From: a bacterium
GTDB lineage: Bacteria; Electryoneota; RPQS01; DYHQ01
Reading direction: 5' to 3'
DNA: 64,000 nt
NCBI GenBank assembly: GCA_030622545.1
Contig: JAUXGA010000004.1
Span: forward strand, 154,943-218,942
The notes under the pieces were generated by a model, which did not search any database, was not told the origin of the DNA, and was given only the letters and a program-made list of their open reading frames with translations. Positions 28,084 to 37,118 of this stretch are shown piece after piece. The position numbers were made by a program, and so were the translations under genes. Position 1 is the first letter of the stretch, and every line of letters starts with the position of its first letter.

Positions 28084-28854
28084 CTAACGAATAATCTGTA
28101 CCATTCGCTCCCAGCGGATCTTTTCGTAAAATTTTCCCCAGGACACATATTTATTCCACGAGAAATAAATGACAAGAGCCTTTCCCACGACCAAATCTTT
28201 GGGTAAAAAGCCCCAATAGCGACTGTCCGCGCTGTTGTCGCGGTTATCTCCCATCATAAAATATTGATCTTCGGGAATGGTAATCGGTCCGAAATTGTCA
28301 TGATTCCACGGGCGTCCATACGGAGAAAAAATCCCGCGTTCGCCCACCCCCTTTTTCAATATCCGTTTGCGAGTAAACTTGATAAAGTCGGCAAATTCAG
28401 ACGGCTCTCCATCTACATAAAGAACTTTATTTCGTATTTCAACCGTCTGACCGCCGACCGCTACGCAGCGCTTCACGTAATTCAAATCCGGCTTCTGGGG
28501 GAAACGAAAAACAACGACGTCTCCCGGTTCGGGATCGCTTAAAGACGGCAGCCGGGTCGAAGGAACATGAAATCCGATTTTCGTAAAGGGAACCCCAATC
28601 CAGTCTGGTGTACGAATGCCATAGATGAACTTGTTCACCAGCAGGAAATCGCCTACCAGCAAGGTATCTTCCATCGAACCGGTCGGGATGCGAAAAGCCT
28701 CCACTGTCGTGACCCGAATAAAGAAAACCATAATGGTCAACGTAATCAGGAATTCGACCCATTCGCGGATGAGCCCTTTGGGCGGCTTCGATTTTTCTTT
28801 GGACGTTTTCTTTTTGTTCCATAGACGCGCAATGGTCTTGCTGATAGGTGCCAT
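28084..28854 (-). CDS. lepB: Signal peptidase I
   Basis: This 256-residue membrane protease removes Sec signal peptides on the outer face of the inner membrane. One membrane helix (about 32-50) is preceded by a Lys-rich cytoplasmic tail. The catalytic Ser60 is in RIPTGSMEDTLLVGD (box B), and the general-base Lys128 is in LNYVKRCVAVGG (box D). Box E is MGDNRDNSADSRYWG. It follows lepA by 31 bp, the common lepA-lepB arrangement. Signal-peptide-bearing proteins are frequent in this window. Confidence 0.97.
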   Translation of the reverse strand: MAPISKTIARLWNKKKTSKEKSKPPKGLIREWVEFLITLTIMVFFIRVTTVEAFRIPTGSMEDTLLVGDFLLVNKFIYGIRTPDWIGVPFTKIGFHVPSTRLPSLSDPEPGDVVVFRFPQKPDLNYVKRCVAVGGQTVEIRNKVLYVDGEPSEFADFIKFTRKRILKKGVGERGIFSPYGRPWNHDNFGPITIPEDQYFMMGDNRDNSADSRYWGFLPKDLVVGKALVIYFSWNKYVSWGKFYEKIRWERMVQIIR

Positions 28855-28885
28855 AATTCTCTTTAAAATCCTTTACAAAATTGAT

Positions 28886-30682
28886 TTAGTCCGCTTTAAG
28901 AATCGCCAAAAACGCTTCTTGCGGGATTTCCACATTCCCCACCTGCTTTAAACGCTTCTTCCCCGCTTTTTGTTTCTCCAGAAGCTTGCGCTTCCGTGTC
29001 ACATCTCCGCCATAGCATTTGGCTGTAACATTCTTGCGGACAGCTTTAACGGTTGACCGGGCGATAATCCGCGAACCGAGGGCAGCTTGAATCGCCACAT
29101 CGAAAAGCTGCCGCGGAATCAAAACCCTGAACTTATCGCAGACGCGCCGGCCCCAATCGTAGGCCTTATCCGAATGCACAATCATTGAGAGCGCGTCAAC
29201 CACTTCACCATTCACCAATATGTCAAGACGTTCCATTTTCGAGACGCGGTGCTCCATCAGTTCATAGTCGAGGGAAGCATAGCCGCGAGAAAGGCTCTTC
29301 AATTTATCATAGAAATCGAAAATCACCTCGACCAAAGGAAGTTCGTACCTCAGATTTACACGTCTGAAATCCACATACTCTGTCGTGATGTAAACCCCGC
29401 GACGCTCCCGGCAAATCTTCATAATCGCGCCGATGTATTCTTCAGGTGTGATAATCGATGCTTGAATATAGGGTTCCTCGATAGATTCAATTGTACCGAG
29501 ATCCGGCAATTTTGTCGGATTGTCAATCAGCAACTGGGATCCATCGGTAAGATTCACCCGATATTCGACACTCGGAACGGTGAAAACAAGATCAAGACCG
29601 TATTCGCGTTCGAGTCGCTCCTGTATCACCTCCAAATGTAAAAGACCTAGAAAACCGGCACGAAAACCGAAACCTAATGCAACGGATACTTCCGGTTCAT
29701 AGAAAAGAGCCGAATCGTTCAGTCGGAGTTTTTCAAGGGAATCGCGCAGCAATTCATAATCTTCATTCTTCGCCGGAAACAGCCCCGAGAAAACCATCGG
29801 TTTCATTTCCCGATAGCCCGGCAACGGCTCGATTCCCGAAGCGTCCGCCGCTGCAATCGTATCCCCGACTTTGAGGTCGCGAACTTCACGAAATCCCGTG
29901 ATAATATAACCGACACTCCCGGCTTCGAGAGCATCCCTTTTTATCTGCTTCAAACGCAAAATACCCACTTCATCAATCTCGCGCGTTTGCTCGGTCGCTA
30001 AAAAACGCACCCCAAGCTTTTCTCGCGCGATTCCGTCAAAGACCCGCACATAGGCAATCGCTCCCCTGTAATTGTCAAAAACAGAATCGAAAATAAGCGC
30101 CCGCAGTGGAGCATCCGGATTCCCTTTCGGAGGAGGAACCTGCTCAATGACGGCCGGCAGTACCGTTTCGACTCCCGTACCCTGCTTGGCGCTGACGCAC
30201 AGAATCTCGTCTTCATCGACACCCAGGAGTTCACAGATCTCTTCTTTCACTTCGTCGACTCGGGCAGCGGGAAGATCGATTTTATTTATGACCGGAATAA
30301 TCGTCAGGTCGTTTTCTATCGCGAGATACAAGTTGGAAATCGTCTGCGCTTCAACTCCCTGTGTCGCGTCAACGATAAGAAGCGCTCCTTCGCAGGCTCG
30401 CAGCGAGCGCGATACTTCATAGGTAAAATCCACATGACCGGGAGTATCAATGAGATTAAGCAAGTACGTTTCCCCATCCGTATGCGTGTATTCCATCGTA
30501 ATGGGGTGCATCTTGATGGTAATCCCTCGCTCCTGCTCGATGTCCATATCATCCAGAACCTGCTTGCGCATCTGGCGAGGCGAGAGCGTATGGGTCAGCT
30601 CGAGCAGACGGTCCGCGAGAGTGGATTTCCCGTGGTCAATGTGAGCGATAATGCAAAAATTTCTATAGTGGCGCAGCTCCAC
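28886..30682 (-). CDS. lepA: Elongation factor 4 (LepA)
   Basis: This 598-residue GTPase is a ribosome-associated elongation factor that can back-translocate or aid initiation and assembly under stress. G-motifs are [16 protein letters not shown] (G1), DTPGHVDF (G3) and NKIDLP (G4). The C-terminal LepA-specific domain ends in [20 protein letters not shown], which separates it from EF-G. Length and start ([18 protein letters not shown]) match the family. It lies 6 bp after the PspC-domain gene. Confidence 0.98.
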   Translation of the reverse strand: MELRHYRNFCIIAHIDHGKSTLADRLLELTHTLSPRQMRKQVLDDMDIEQERGITIKMHPITMEYTHTDGETYLLNLIDTPGHVDFTYEVSRSLRACEGALLIVDATQGVEAQTISNLYLAIENDLTIIPVINKIDLPAARVDEVKEEICELLGVDEDEILCVSAKQGTGVETVLPAVIEQVPPPKGNPDAPLRALIFDSVFDNYRGAIAYVRVFDGIAREKLGVRFLATEQTREIDEVGILRLKQIKRDALEAGSVGYIITGFREVRDLKVGDTIAAADASGIEPLPGYREMKPMVFSGLFPAKNEDYELLRDSLEKLRLNDSALFYEPEVSVALGFGFRAGFLGLLHLEVIQERLEREYGLDLVFTVPSVEYRVNLTDGSQLLIDNPTKLPDLGTIESIEEPYIQASIITPEEYIGAIMKICRERRGVYITTEYVDFRRVNLRYELPLVEVIFDFYDKLKSLSRGYASLDYELMEHRVSKMERLDILVNGEVVDALSMIVHSDKAYDWGRRVCDKFRVLIPRQLFDVAIQAALGSRIIARSTVKAVRKNVTAKCYGGDVTRKRKLLEKQKAGKKRLKQVGNVEIPQEAFLAILKAD

Positions 30683-30688
30683 AATACC

Positions 30689-31417
30689 TCATGTCGTTGA
30701 ATTCGGCGGCGAAATAATAACCGGTTCCTGAGGAATCACGATCCAGAGTATCAGATAAATGAGAATTCCCGTCCCATAAAAGAGCAAGAGAAAAATCCAG
30801 AGAAGTCGAAATATCGTCGGATCAATATTGAAATAATCACCGAGACCGCCGCAGATACCCGCAATTTTCTTGTTGCGAAGCGAACGGTGAAGTCTGCGCA
30901 CGGTGCGCTTTTCGCCGCTTGTGGATTCTGAACTCGATTCTCCCTCAGATTTTTCGTCAGGAGCACTCGTAGTTTTGTCTTGCTCGGTTCTTCCGCTCAA
31001 TCCAATGAACAGGAGCGCAATTCCTACAATAATTAAAACTACCGGAAGCAGAAACCGCAGCGGCATCAACGGGAAATGCCCCGACCAATGCCAAAGCCCC
31101 GGGAAACCACATCCCCACGGTATTGCCATAAACAGAACCAGAATAAGTCCCGCTCCAACAAGAACGATGCCCAATCCCGTTTTTGTACCGGTGTCGGAAA
31201 ATCCTGTCTCAGCTCCTGTTCCAAGCGGTGCAGGCATAATGATCCATGCCAAAATGTACAGAATCACACCGCCGAATCCGAGAGACAGAATTGCCAGTGC
31301 AATTAAGATGATGCGCACGATGGTGGGATCGATATCGAAATATTCCGCCAAACCTCCACATACACCTCCGAGTACGCGCGAGGTCGCAGAACGTCTAAGT
31401 TGTCGAGGGGTTGCCAT
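30689..31417 (-). CDS. Protein with two PspC domains
   Basis: The start is ATG 31417 (MATPRQLRRSATSRVLGGVCG, 242 residues) because GGAGG lies 9 bp upstream; an earlier in-frame ATG at 31456 sits inside greA. There are two PspC domains, one at each end: RVLGGVCGGLAEYFDIDPTI plus a helix near residues 35-60, and KKIAGICGGLGDYFNIDPTI plus a helix near the C-terminus. Two more helices lie between, with a Ser/Glu-rich linker. PspC is a membrane partner in the phage-shock envelope-stress response, but no pspA is present here, so the role is open. It overlaps greA by 23 bp. Confidence 0.85.
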   Translation of the reverse strand: MATPRQLRRSATSRVLGGVCGGLAEYFDIDPTIVRIILIALAILSLGFGGVILYILAWIIMPAPLGTGAETGFSDTGTKTGLGIVLVGAGLILVLFMAIPWGCGFPGLWHWSGHFPLMPLRFLLPVVLIIVGIALLFIGLSGRTEQDKTTSAPDEKSEGESSSESTSGEKRTVRRLHRSLRNKKIAGICGGLGDYFNIDPTIFRLLWIFLLLFYGTGILIYLILWIVIPQEPVIISPPNSTT

Positions 31418-31910
31418 TATCAGATCCTCCTGTAGTTCCCGGCGGCAGGATTTCAAGGATTGTCCATTCGACTTTCCCTGCAGGAATTTGAATCGTTACT
31501 CTGTCGCCGGCTTTTTTCCCGATCAGCCCTCGCCCTACCGGTGATTGCACGGAAATCTTTCCGATAGTCGGATCCGCTTCTTCCTGTGCGACGAGGGTAT
31601 ATTGCCGCTGTTGATTTTTTGAATGGTCTTGAATTCGAACCGTTGTCAAAATACGAACCTGATCCGTGTCGATTGAATTTTCATCGACAAGATGTACATG
31701 AAAAAGCGTTTGCTCAAGTTGATAAATCTTGGCATGAATCCGAGTCAGTTCTTCTCGCGCCGCATGGTATTCGGCATTCTCCGAGAGGTCACCGTGTTCT
31801 CGAGCTGCAGCAACCTGCTTCAACATCTCGGGCAATCGCTTTGTTTTCCATAATCTAAGCTCTTCTTCTATCTTTTGCAATCCATCCCGTGTCAGATATA
31901 CTTTCTGCAA
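31395..31910 (-). CDS. greA: Transcription elongation factor GreA
   Basis: This 171-residue protein starts at TTG 31910 with GAGG upstream and 4 bp after the amidase stop. Residues about 1-80 form the coiled-coil finger (RLPEMLKQVAAAREHGDLSE), whose acidic tip residues D/E in GDLSENAEYHAARE stimulate transcript cleavage in stalled RNA polymerase. The C-terminal FKBP-like domain includes ISVQSPVGRGLIGKKAGD. A Pro/Thr/Gly/Ser-rich tail (about 15 residues) extends beyond the usual 158-residue length. Confidence 0.95.
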   Translation of the reverse strand: MQKVYLTRDGLQKIEEELRLWKTKRLPEMLKQVAAAREHGDLSENAEYHAAREELTRIHAKIYQLEQTLFHVHLVDENSIDTDQVRILTTVRIQDHSKNQQRQYTLVAQEEADPTIGKISVQSPVGRGLIGKKAGDRVTIQIPAGKVEWTILEILPPGTTGGSDNGNPSTT

Positions 31911-31914
31911 ACAG

Positions 31915-33396
31915 CTACCTCATCCGAAAATAATCTTGAATTCCTCTGGCAAGCCCCTTTGCCACCCTCTTTAAAAATCTTACATCTCGAAGTAGCTTCT
32001 CTTCATCAGGATACATCGTGTACGCCACTTCAACTAACACCGACGGGAAATCCGACGGCCTGACCAAAGCGAGATCATCATAAAAAATTCCGTCATCACG
32101 AAGCTTCGTGGCGTGCAGAAGCCTGCGATGAACCGTCTCCGCCGCCCGTCGGCTTCCGGGATGGTAATAATAGGTTCCGCTGCCGTGCCGGAGAAAAGGA
32201 TTCTCACCATCCGGGAGCGCGTTCGAGTGCAGACTGATAAGAAAATCCGCATGATGTTCGCGTGCGAAATCCACACGCTCGTAGATTCCGACGTACTCGT
32301 CATCCTCCCTCGTCAGAAAAACATTCGCTCCACGCTTTTCAAGCTCCCGCGCCAGCAACTTCCCCAAAGTTAGCACAACGTCTTTTTCCAGTGTACGCAG
32401 CGGCCCCACAGAACCTTTCGCCGCGCCTCCATGTCCCGGATCCACGACGATAGTTTTATCGCGTAAAGAACCCTGACGACCCGCGGACTGATGGCGAATC
32501 GTAATTACCGCCGCCGAATAATCCGGCGCATATCGCACACGGTATCCCTGCTCGATAGGTGTCGTGCAGCGAATCGTGACGTCCACACGTCCTTCACCGC
32601 TCGGCTGCCACTGCGCGAGATTCACTCCGCCTTCCCAAGGCTCGAAGGTAATCTTGTTGATGTCGGATACGGAATGATAGAAAGAAACCGTCAATTCCCG
32701 TAAATCCGACGAAAGCCGCGTGCGAAAAAGACAGGGGCGGCTCAGCGGCACCGTCATCGTGCTTTGCTGCAGGTGAGACGAAACGGTTACGTCACTAAGA
32801 ATCGAATAATCCAAGCAGCCCGTGCTGTCCACTTCGACGAAACGGTTCTCAATATAAGTTGTTTCCCCACCGCCGAGATCTATGACAAAAAACTTTCCTT
32901 TTGAATCTCCCGCAGGGAGATTTGTTCCCAGGGGCGGAAAAAATTCATAAGTTCCCCCTGGCGCTGTCCTCGTGACCGCGTGTTCTGCGGTTACCTTCAA
33001 ATTTATCGGAAAGTTATCCGTTTCAACCGCTGTCGTGTCAGACTCCGCCGCCTCCGCCTCGCAAGCAAAGACATAAGGGAAATCGAGAGTGTCAATGAGC
33101 CTTCTCTCTACTATTAGAGTGAACCTGAGCGATTTTGTTCCAGGGGCTGTATCAAGCGGGATATACGCCAAAAAAGCGCCATCGGTGGTCACGTCCACTG
33201 AACGTCCTGCAGCCTCAAGTCGTGCATCAACCGGGGACACGTTGCCGAAGAAAAACGTCGTTCGGACGGTGTCCATAAAGACATACGGCGTACCATCGCC
33301 CTCAAGTCGAGGGTAAACCAAATCAATCTGACCCGCCCAGCTTGCATGCGTCAGCATAAAACCGCTGAGGATGATTCCCCATAAGAACAGTTTCAT
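31915..33396 (-). CDS. N-acetylmuramoyl-L-alanine amidase (Amidase_3, AmiC-like)
   Basis: The start is ATG 33396 (MKLFLWGIILSGFMLTHASW), overlapping the coaX stop by 4 bp, with GAGAGG upstream. A signal peptide sends this 493-residue protein to the periplasm. An AMIN-like beta-rich region precedes the C-terminal zinc amidase from about residue 315: VVDPGHGGAAKGSVG carries the first His ligand, TLEKDVVLTL the Glu, and FLISLHSNAL the second His. It cuts the bond between MurNAc and the peptide stem during cell separation or recycling. No EnvC/NlpD-type activator is in the window. Confidence 0.93.
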   Translation of the reverse strand: MKLFLWGIILSGFMLTHASWAGQIDLVYPRLEGDGTPYVFMDTVRTTFFFGNVSPVDARLEAAGRSVDVTTDGAFLAYIPLDTAPGTKSLRFTLIVERRLIDTLDFPYVFACEAEAAESDTTAVETDNFPINLKVTAEHAVTRTAPGGTYEFFPPLGTNLPAGDSKGKFFVIDLGGGETTYIENRFVEVDSTGCLDYSILSDVTVSSHLQQSTMTVPLSRPCLFRTRLSSDLRELTVSFYHSVSDINKITFEPWEGGVNLAQWQPSGEGRVDVTIRCTTPIEQGYRVRYAPDYSAAVITIRHQSAGRQGSLRDKTIVVDPGHGGAAKGSVGPLRTLEKDVVLTLGKLLARELEKRGANVFLTREDDEYVGIYERVDFAREHHADFLISLHSNALPDGENPFLRHGSGTYYYHPGSRRAAETVHRRLLHATKLRDDGIFYDDLALVRPSDFPSVLVEVAYTMYPDEEKLLRDVRFLKRVAKGLARGIQDYFRMR

Positions 33397-34202
33397 TGCG
33401 CCTCTCGCCAATGGTCGTATATCTCTCGAATGCCTTCCAAAACCAGATCCGGTTCGATGGATACCTTTATCTTTGAATGTGAAAACACCAGCGTAGCGAG
33501 CCCTCCGGTTGCGATGACTTTCGCTTGTGTCGCAAGTTCCTCGGAAATGCGACGAATCAGCCCTTCGACCATTTCAACGGAACCGAACAAGATTCCGGAC
33601 TGGATGCTCTTTTCAGTCGTACAGCCGATAACGCTGTCAGGAAATACCAGATCCACCTTCGGAAGTTTCGCCGCTTGATGGTGCAAACTTGCAACCGCCG
33701 TTTCAAGCCCCGGCGCGATGACTCCGCCGATGTAGGCTCCCTCTTTATCGACAACATCAAATGTCGTCGCAGTTCCAAAGTCAATGATGATCAGCGGACC
33801 GCCGTATTTTTTAAACGCGGCTACCGCGTTGCACAATCTGTCCGCTCCAACCTGCGCAGGATTCTTGCAGCGAATCTTCAGCCACGAAACCTCTTTTGCC
33901 GAAACGATAAGCGGCTTCAGTTTGAGCCGCTGCTCTGAAACGCGCTGATAAACCGTGGTCATTTCGGGAACCACCGACGATATCGCCATACCTGAAATCT
34001 GTCGGTTTTCTATTTTCGCCATGTCCAGAAATTGCCGCAACAGAATCCATACTTCATCCGCTGTTCGAACCACACGAGTCGCCATTCGCCAACTGTCGAG
34101 TAACTGTGTTCCCCGAAAAGCTCCGACAACCGTATGGGTATTCCCGACATCAACCGCGAGCAGAATCTCGCTGTCCTTCTGTCTCTGAGACGATTTCGCC
34201 AC
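33393..34202 (-). CDS. coaX: Type III pantothenate kinase
   Basis: This 269-residue ASKHA-fold kinase phosphorylates pantothenate, the first step of coenzyme A synthesis. The ATP-binding DVGNTHTVVGAF motif lies near residue 18, the conserved GADRLCNAVAAF in the middle and IIDFGTATTFDVVD as the second phosphate-binding element. The start GTG 34202 sits inside birA (53-bp overlap). BirA-CoaX neighbours are common in bacteria, and both supply acyl-CoA/biotin metabolism, which matches the carboxylase genes just upstream. Confidence 0.95.
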   Translation of the reverse strand: MAKSSQRQKDSEILLAVDVGNTHTVVGAFRGTQLLDSWRMATRVVRTADEVWILLRQFLDMAKIENRQISGMAISSVVPEMTTVYQRVSEQRLKLKPLIVSAKEVSWLKIRCKNPAQVGADRLCNAVAAFKKYGGPLIIIDFGTATTFDVVDKEGAYIGGVIAPGLETAVASLHHQAAKLPKVDLVFPDSVIGCTTEKSIQSGILFGSVEMVEGLIRRISEELATQAKVIATGGLATLVFSHSKIKVSIEPDLVLEGIREIYDHWREAQ

Positions 34203-34974
34203 TGTAGATTTCCTGAATGCTTCCGTTTGATTTCTTTAAAAGTAATTGCCCGTCGTTCCCGATTCCTTCATACGTGCCATGTACAATTTCAGTACCTGAG
34301 TGCACAGCGAACTTGCTTCCGGATGGAAGTGAAAATGTCGACCAGCTCTGTATGATTTCCTGTACTCGACGTTCTAAAAATAAATCATAGAGTTTTTCGA
34401 AACGAAACAATATCTTTGCCAGCAAATTTTCACGCAAAGAAACTGTCAGACCGCTCAGATGAAGCGAACTCGCGGGAAGGCGTGTTTCCGTTGGCAGCTC
34501 CTCTGCTTCCTGATACACATTCACGCCGATACCCACAACAACGCAGAACTTGTCCTTCGCCGAAACGCTTTCAGCTAACACTCCCGCCACTTTGTAATCA
34601 TCAATGAGCAAATCATTCGGCCATTTCAGTTGCAATCTCTTGGGTGAACATTCGCAGACATCAGAAATCGTCTGAGCAAGAGCAACTCCTGCAATAATCG
34701 GAATAAATCCCAAGGGCGCTGAACTCTTTTTATTCGGGCGCAAGAGTATCGAAAAAAGAAGTGCTTTCCCCGGAACATCTTCCCAGCGACGCCCCAATCT
34801 TCCATGTCCGGCGCTTTGATGCTCCGCTATCGCCGTTGCTCCCGTCAGATGAAAACGCCCTTCGTTTTCTAAAAGCCAGCGATTGGTGGAATCAATCTCC
34901 TGAAAGAAAACCGCCTCGCGTCCAAAGCGGCGAGTTCGCAGCTCTCGTAGAAATTTATCTTGATCCCAGAGCAC
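34150..34974 (-). CDS. birA: Biotin--[acetyl-CoA-carboxylase] ligase
   Basis: This 274-residue enzyme activates biotin to biotinyl-AMP and attaches it to the carrier lysine. The core signature GRLGRRWEDVPGKALLFSILL appears around residues 56-77, with EIDSTNRWL before it and KWPNDLLIDDYKVAGVL after it. It has no N-terminal helix-turn-helix, so it is the monofunctional class without repressor activity. GTG is the start, 2 bp past the mutase stop. A biotin-carrier gene lies in the same operon and is a likely target. Confidence 0.95.
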   Translation of the reverse strand: MLWDQDKFLRELRTRRFGREAVFFQEIDSTNRWLLENEGRFHLTGATAIAEHQSAGHGRLGRRWEDVPGKALLFSILLRPNKKSSAPLGFIPIIAGVALAQTISDVCECSPKRLQLKWPNDLLIDDYKVAGVLAESVSAKDKFCVVVGIGVNVYQEAEELPTETRLPASSLHLSGLTVSLRENLLAKILFRFEKLYDLFLERRVQEIIQSWSTFSLPSGSKFAVHSGTEIVHGTYEGIGNDGQLLLKKSNGSIQEIYSGEIVSETEGQRDSARG

Positions 34975-34976
34975 GA

Positions 34977-36620
34977 TTATTCTTTATACTCTCCCCAAAC
35001 ATCCCGCAACACATCCGATATCTCTCCGAGTGTCGCATCGCAAAGTGCACAGTCGATGATTATAGGTAGCAGGTTTTCTTCTGTCTGCGCTTTCTTCTTT
35101 AAATGATTCAGGGAATTATCAACCTTTGTCTTGTCTCGCCGGGCACGCAACTCGTGAAGCTGTTTGCGCTGTTTTTCTTCAACGGCCGGATCGACTTTCA
35201 GTAGAGCTAATTTCTCGTCACCTTCGTCTTCATCGAAACGGTTGACACCGACAATAACACGCTCACCGGATTCAACTTCTTTCTGATGGCGATACGCTTC
35301 GCGAGCGATTTCTTCCTGAAAATAATGCGCCTCAACCGCGGCAATCGCTCCCCCCATTTCCTCGATTCGTTTCAGATAGGTCTCCACCCTGCTCTCAATT
35401 TCAAGAGTCAGAGCCTCAACATAATAAGAACCCGCAAGAGGATCTATCGTATCGGCAACCTCGGATTCATAAGCGATGATTTGCTGAGTCCGAAGAGCCA
35501 GCCGAGCGGATTGGTCAGATGGAAGAGATAGTGCTTCATCGAACGCATTCGTATGCAAGCTTTGTGTGCCGCCTAAAACCGCCGCCATCGCCTGCAAGGC
35601 AACGCGCACCGTGTTGTTCTCCGGCTGCTGAGCTGTCAGCGAACAACCGGCCGTCTGCGTGTGGAAACGCAGCATTTGCGAGCGAGGATTCTTTGCGCCG
35701 TATTTATCCTTCATCAGCGTCGCCCAAATGCGCCGAGCAGCTCGGAATTTCGCCACCTCCTCAAAGAACGAACTATGACAATCCCAGAAGAAAGACAAAC
35801 GCGGGGCGAACTCATCAATAGCAAGACCGCGCTCGAGTGTTGCATCCACATAAGCCAAAGCGTTCGCAAATGTAAACGCGAGTTCCTGAACCGCCGTCGC
35901 ACCCGCTTCCCGAATATGATACCCCGAAATCGAAATGCTGTTCCATCTCGGAAGAGCATCCTTGCAATAGACAATAACATCCGTAATCAATCGCATCGAA
36001 GGGCGCGGCGGATAGATGTACGTTCCTCGCGCAACGTACTCCTTCAAAATATCATTCTGCACCGTACCCTGAAGTAGCTTTTCCTCGCAGCCGTTCCGGC
36101 GCGCTACAACAATATAGAACGCTAAAAGAATCGCGGCTGTCGCGCTGATGGTCATCGACGTGCTGATTTTATCCAGAGGAATTCCCCGGAAAAGTCGCTC
36201 CATATCTTCAAGAGAACTGACAGCAACCCCCACGCGGCCAACTTCACCCATCGCAGCGGCATGATCACTGTCGTACCCAATCTGTGTAGGCAAATCGAAC
36301 GCAACGGAAAGACCCGTTTGCCCTCGGTCAAGAAGATAGTGGTAACGCTTGTTCGATTCTTCAGCGGTTCCGAAGCCAGCGTATTGTCGCATGGTCCATA
36401 AGCGACCTCGGTACATCGTCGGTTGAATTCCGCGTGTAAACGGAAAAGCTCCCGGATAACCTAAACTTTCTTCCGTCCCGGAAATGTCCGAATTCTCATA
36501 GAGACGTTTTATAGGTATGCCCGATGTGCTTTGGAACTCTTGACGTCTTTCCGGAGTTTGTTCCAAAGCTTTCTCGACTGCTTTTTCCCACGCATCACGC
36601 GACTGTTCATTCGATGACAA
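34977..36620 (-). CDS. Methylmalonyl-CoA mutase, large-subunit catalytic domain
   Basis: I choose TTG 36620 ([17 protein letters not shown], about 547 residues) because GAGG lies 6 bp upstream; an ATG at 36653 would read 47 bp into the biotin-carrier gene and has no spacing. The protein is the TIM-barrel substrate-binding part of a B12-dependent acyl-CoA mutase and lacks the C-terminal B12-binding domain. Tyr in [14 protein letters not shown] and Arg in [14 protein letters not shown] match methylmalonyl-CoA mutase; isobutyryl-CoA mutases have Phe and Gln at those places. It should interconvert methylmalonyl-CoA and succinyl-CoA with a separate B12 subunit, not found here. Confidence 0.9.
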   Translation of the reverse strand: MSSNEQSRDAWEKAVEKALEQTPERRQEFQSTSGIPIKRLYENSDISGTEESLGYPGAFPFTRGIQPTMYRGRLWTMRQYAGFGTAEESNKRYHYLLDRGQTGLSVAFDLPTQIGYDSDHAAAMGEVGRVGVAVSSLEDMERLFRGIPLDKISTSMTISATAAILLAFYIVVARRNGCEEKLLQGTVQNDILKEYVARGTYIYPPRPSMRLITDVIVYCKDALPRWNSISISGYHIREAGATAVQELAFTFANALAYVDATLERGLAIDEFAPRLSFFWDCHSSFFEEVAKFRAARRIWATLMKDKYGAKNPRSQMLRFHTQTAGCSLTAQQPENNTVRVALQAMAAVLGGTQSLHTNAFDEALSLPSDQSARLALRTQQIIAYESEVADTIDPLAGSYYVEALTLEIESRVETYLKRIEEMGGAIAAVEAHYFQEEIAREAYRHQKEVESGERVIVGVNRFDEDEGDEKLALLKVDPAVEEKQRKQLHELRARRDKTKVDNSLNHLKKKAQTEENLLPIIIDCALCDATLGEISDVLRDVWGEYKE

Positions 36621-37110
36621 CGAGCACCTCGCCTTTTTCCACCGCCTGCCCATCCTTCACTCGAATATCCTTGACGATGCCTCCGCCTTGAGCGCGCACT
36701 TCATTTTCCATTTTCATCGCTTCCACGACAGCAATACCCTGACCTCGCTCGATGCTGTCACCGACGTTGACTTCGACTTTCACCACAAGCCCCGGCATCG
36801 GAGCCTTAATCGTCACTCCCGCTCCTGTTTCTTCGCCTGCACTTTCCAAAGAGTGCAAAGTGCGTTGTCGCTCATCTTCGACTTGCGCAATATACTCCCG
36901 ACCGGAAAACAGAAAGCGAACTTCTTCATCGTTCTGATCAATCGGAAAGGCCAGAATTTGATCATGAATTCGCGCTTTCACAAATGCTTTGTGAGCTGTC
37001 GGGACAAGTTCGGCTGGCAGCGGCACACCATCAATGAAAACTCCATCCTTTTCGAATGCGACTTTGAACTCGCGGTCTTTCATGCGAACGTAATAAATAT
37101 CTTTCTTCAT
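36607..37110 (-). CDS. Biotin carboxyl carrier protein/domain of acyl-CoA carboxylase
   Basis: I place the start at ATG 37110 ([15 protein letters not shown], 167 residues); the open frame runs 48 bp further into the biotin carboxylase end without a start signal. The C-terminal 80 residues form a biotinyl/lipoyl domain with the EAMKMENEV motif, biotinylated Lys133. The N-terminal half (about 1-90) has FIDG and [22 protein letters not shown] patterns of carrier subunits of the propionyl-CoA/pyruvate-carboxylase type. Neighbours accC and the mutase, and birA downstream, support use in a propionyl-CoA carboxylase complex. Confidence 0.9.
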   Translation of the reverse strand: MKKDIYYVRMKDREFKVAFEKDGVFIDGVPLPAELVPTAHKAFVKARIHDQILAFPIDQNDEEVRFLFSGREYIAQVEDERQRTLHSLESAGEETGAGVTIKAPMPGLVVKVEVNVGDSIERGQGIAVVEAMKMENEVRAQGGGIVKDIRVKDGQAVEKGEVLVVIE

Positions 37111-37118
37111 GCTTTCTC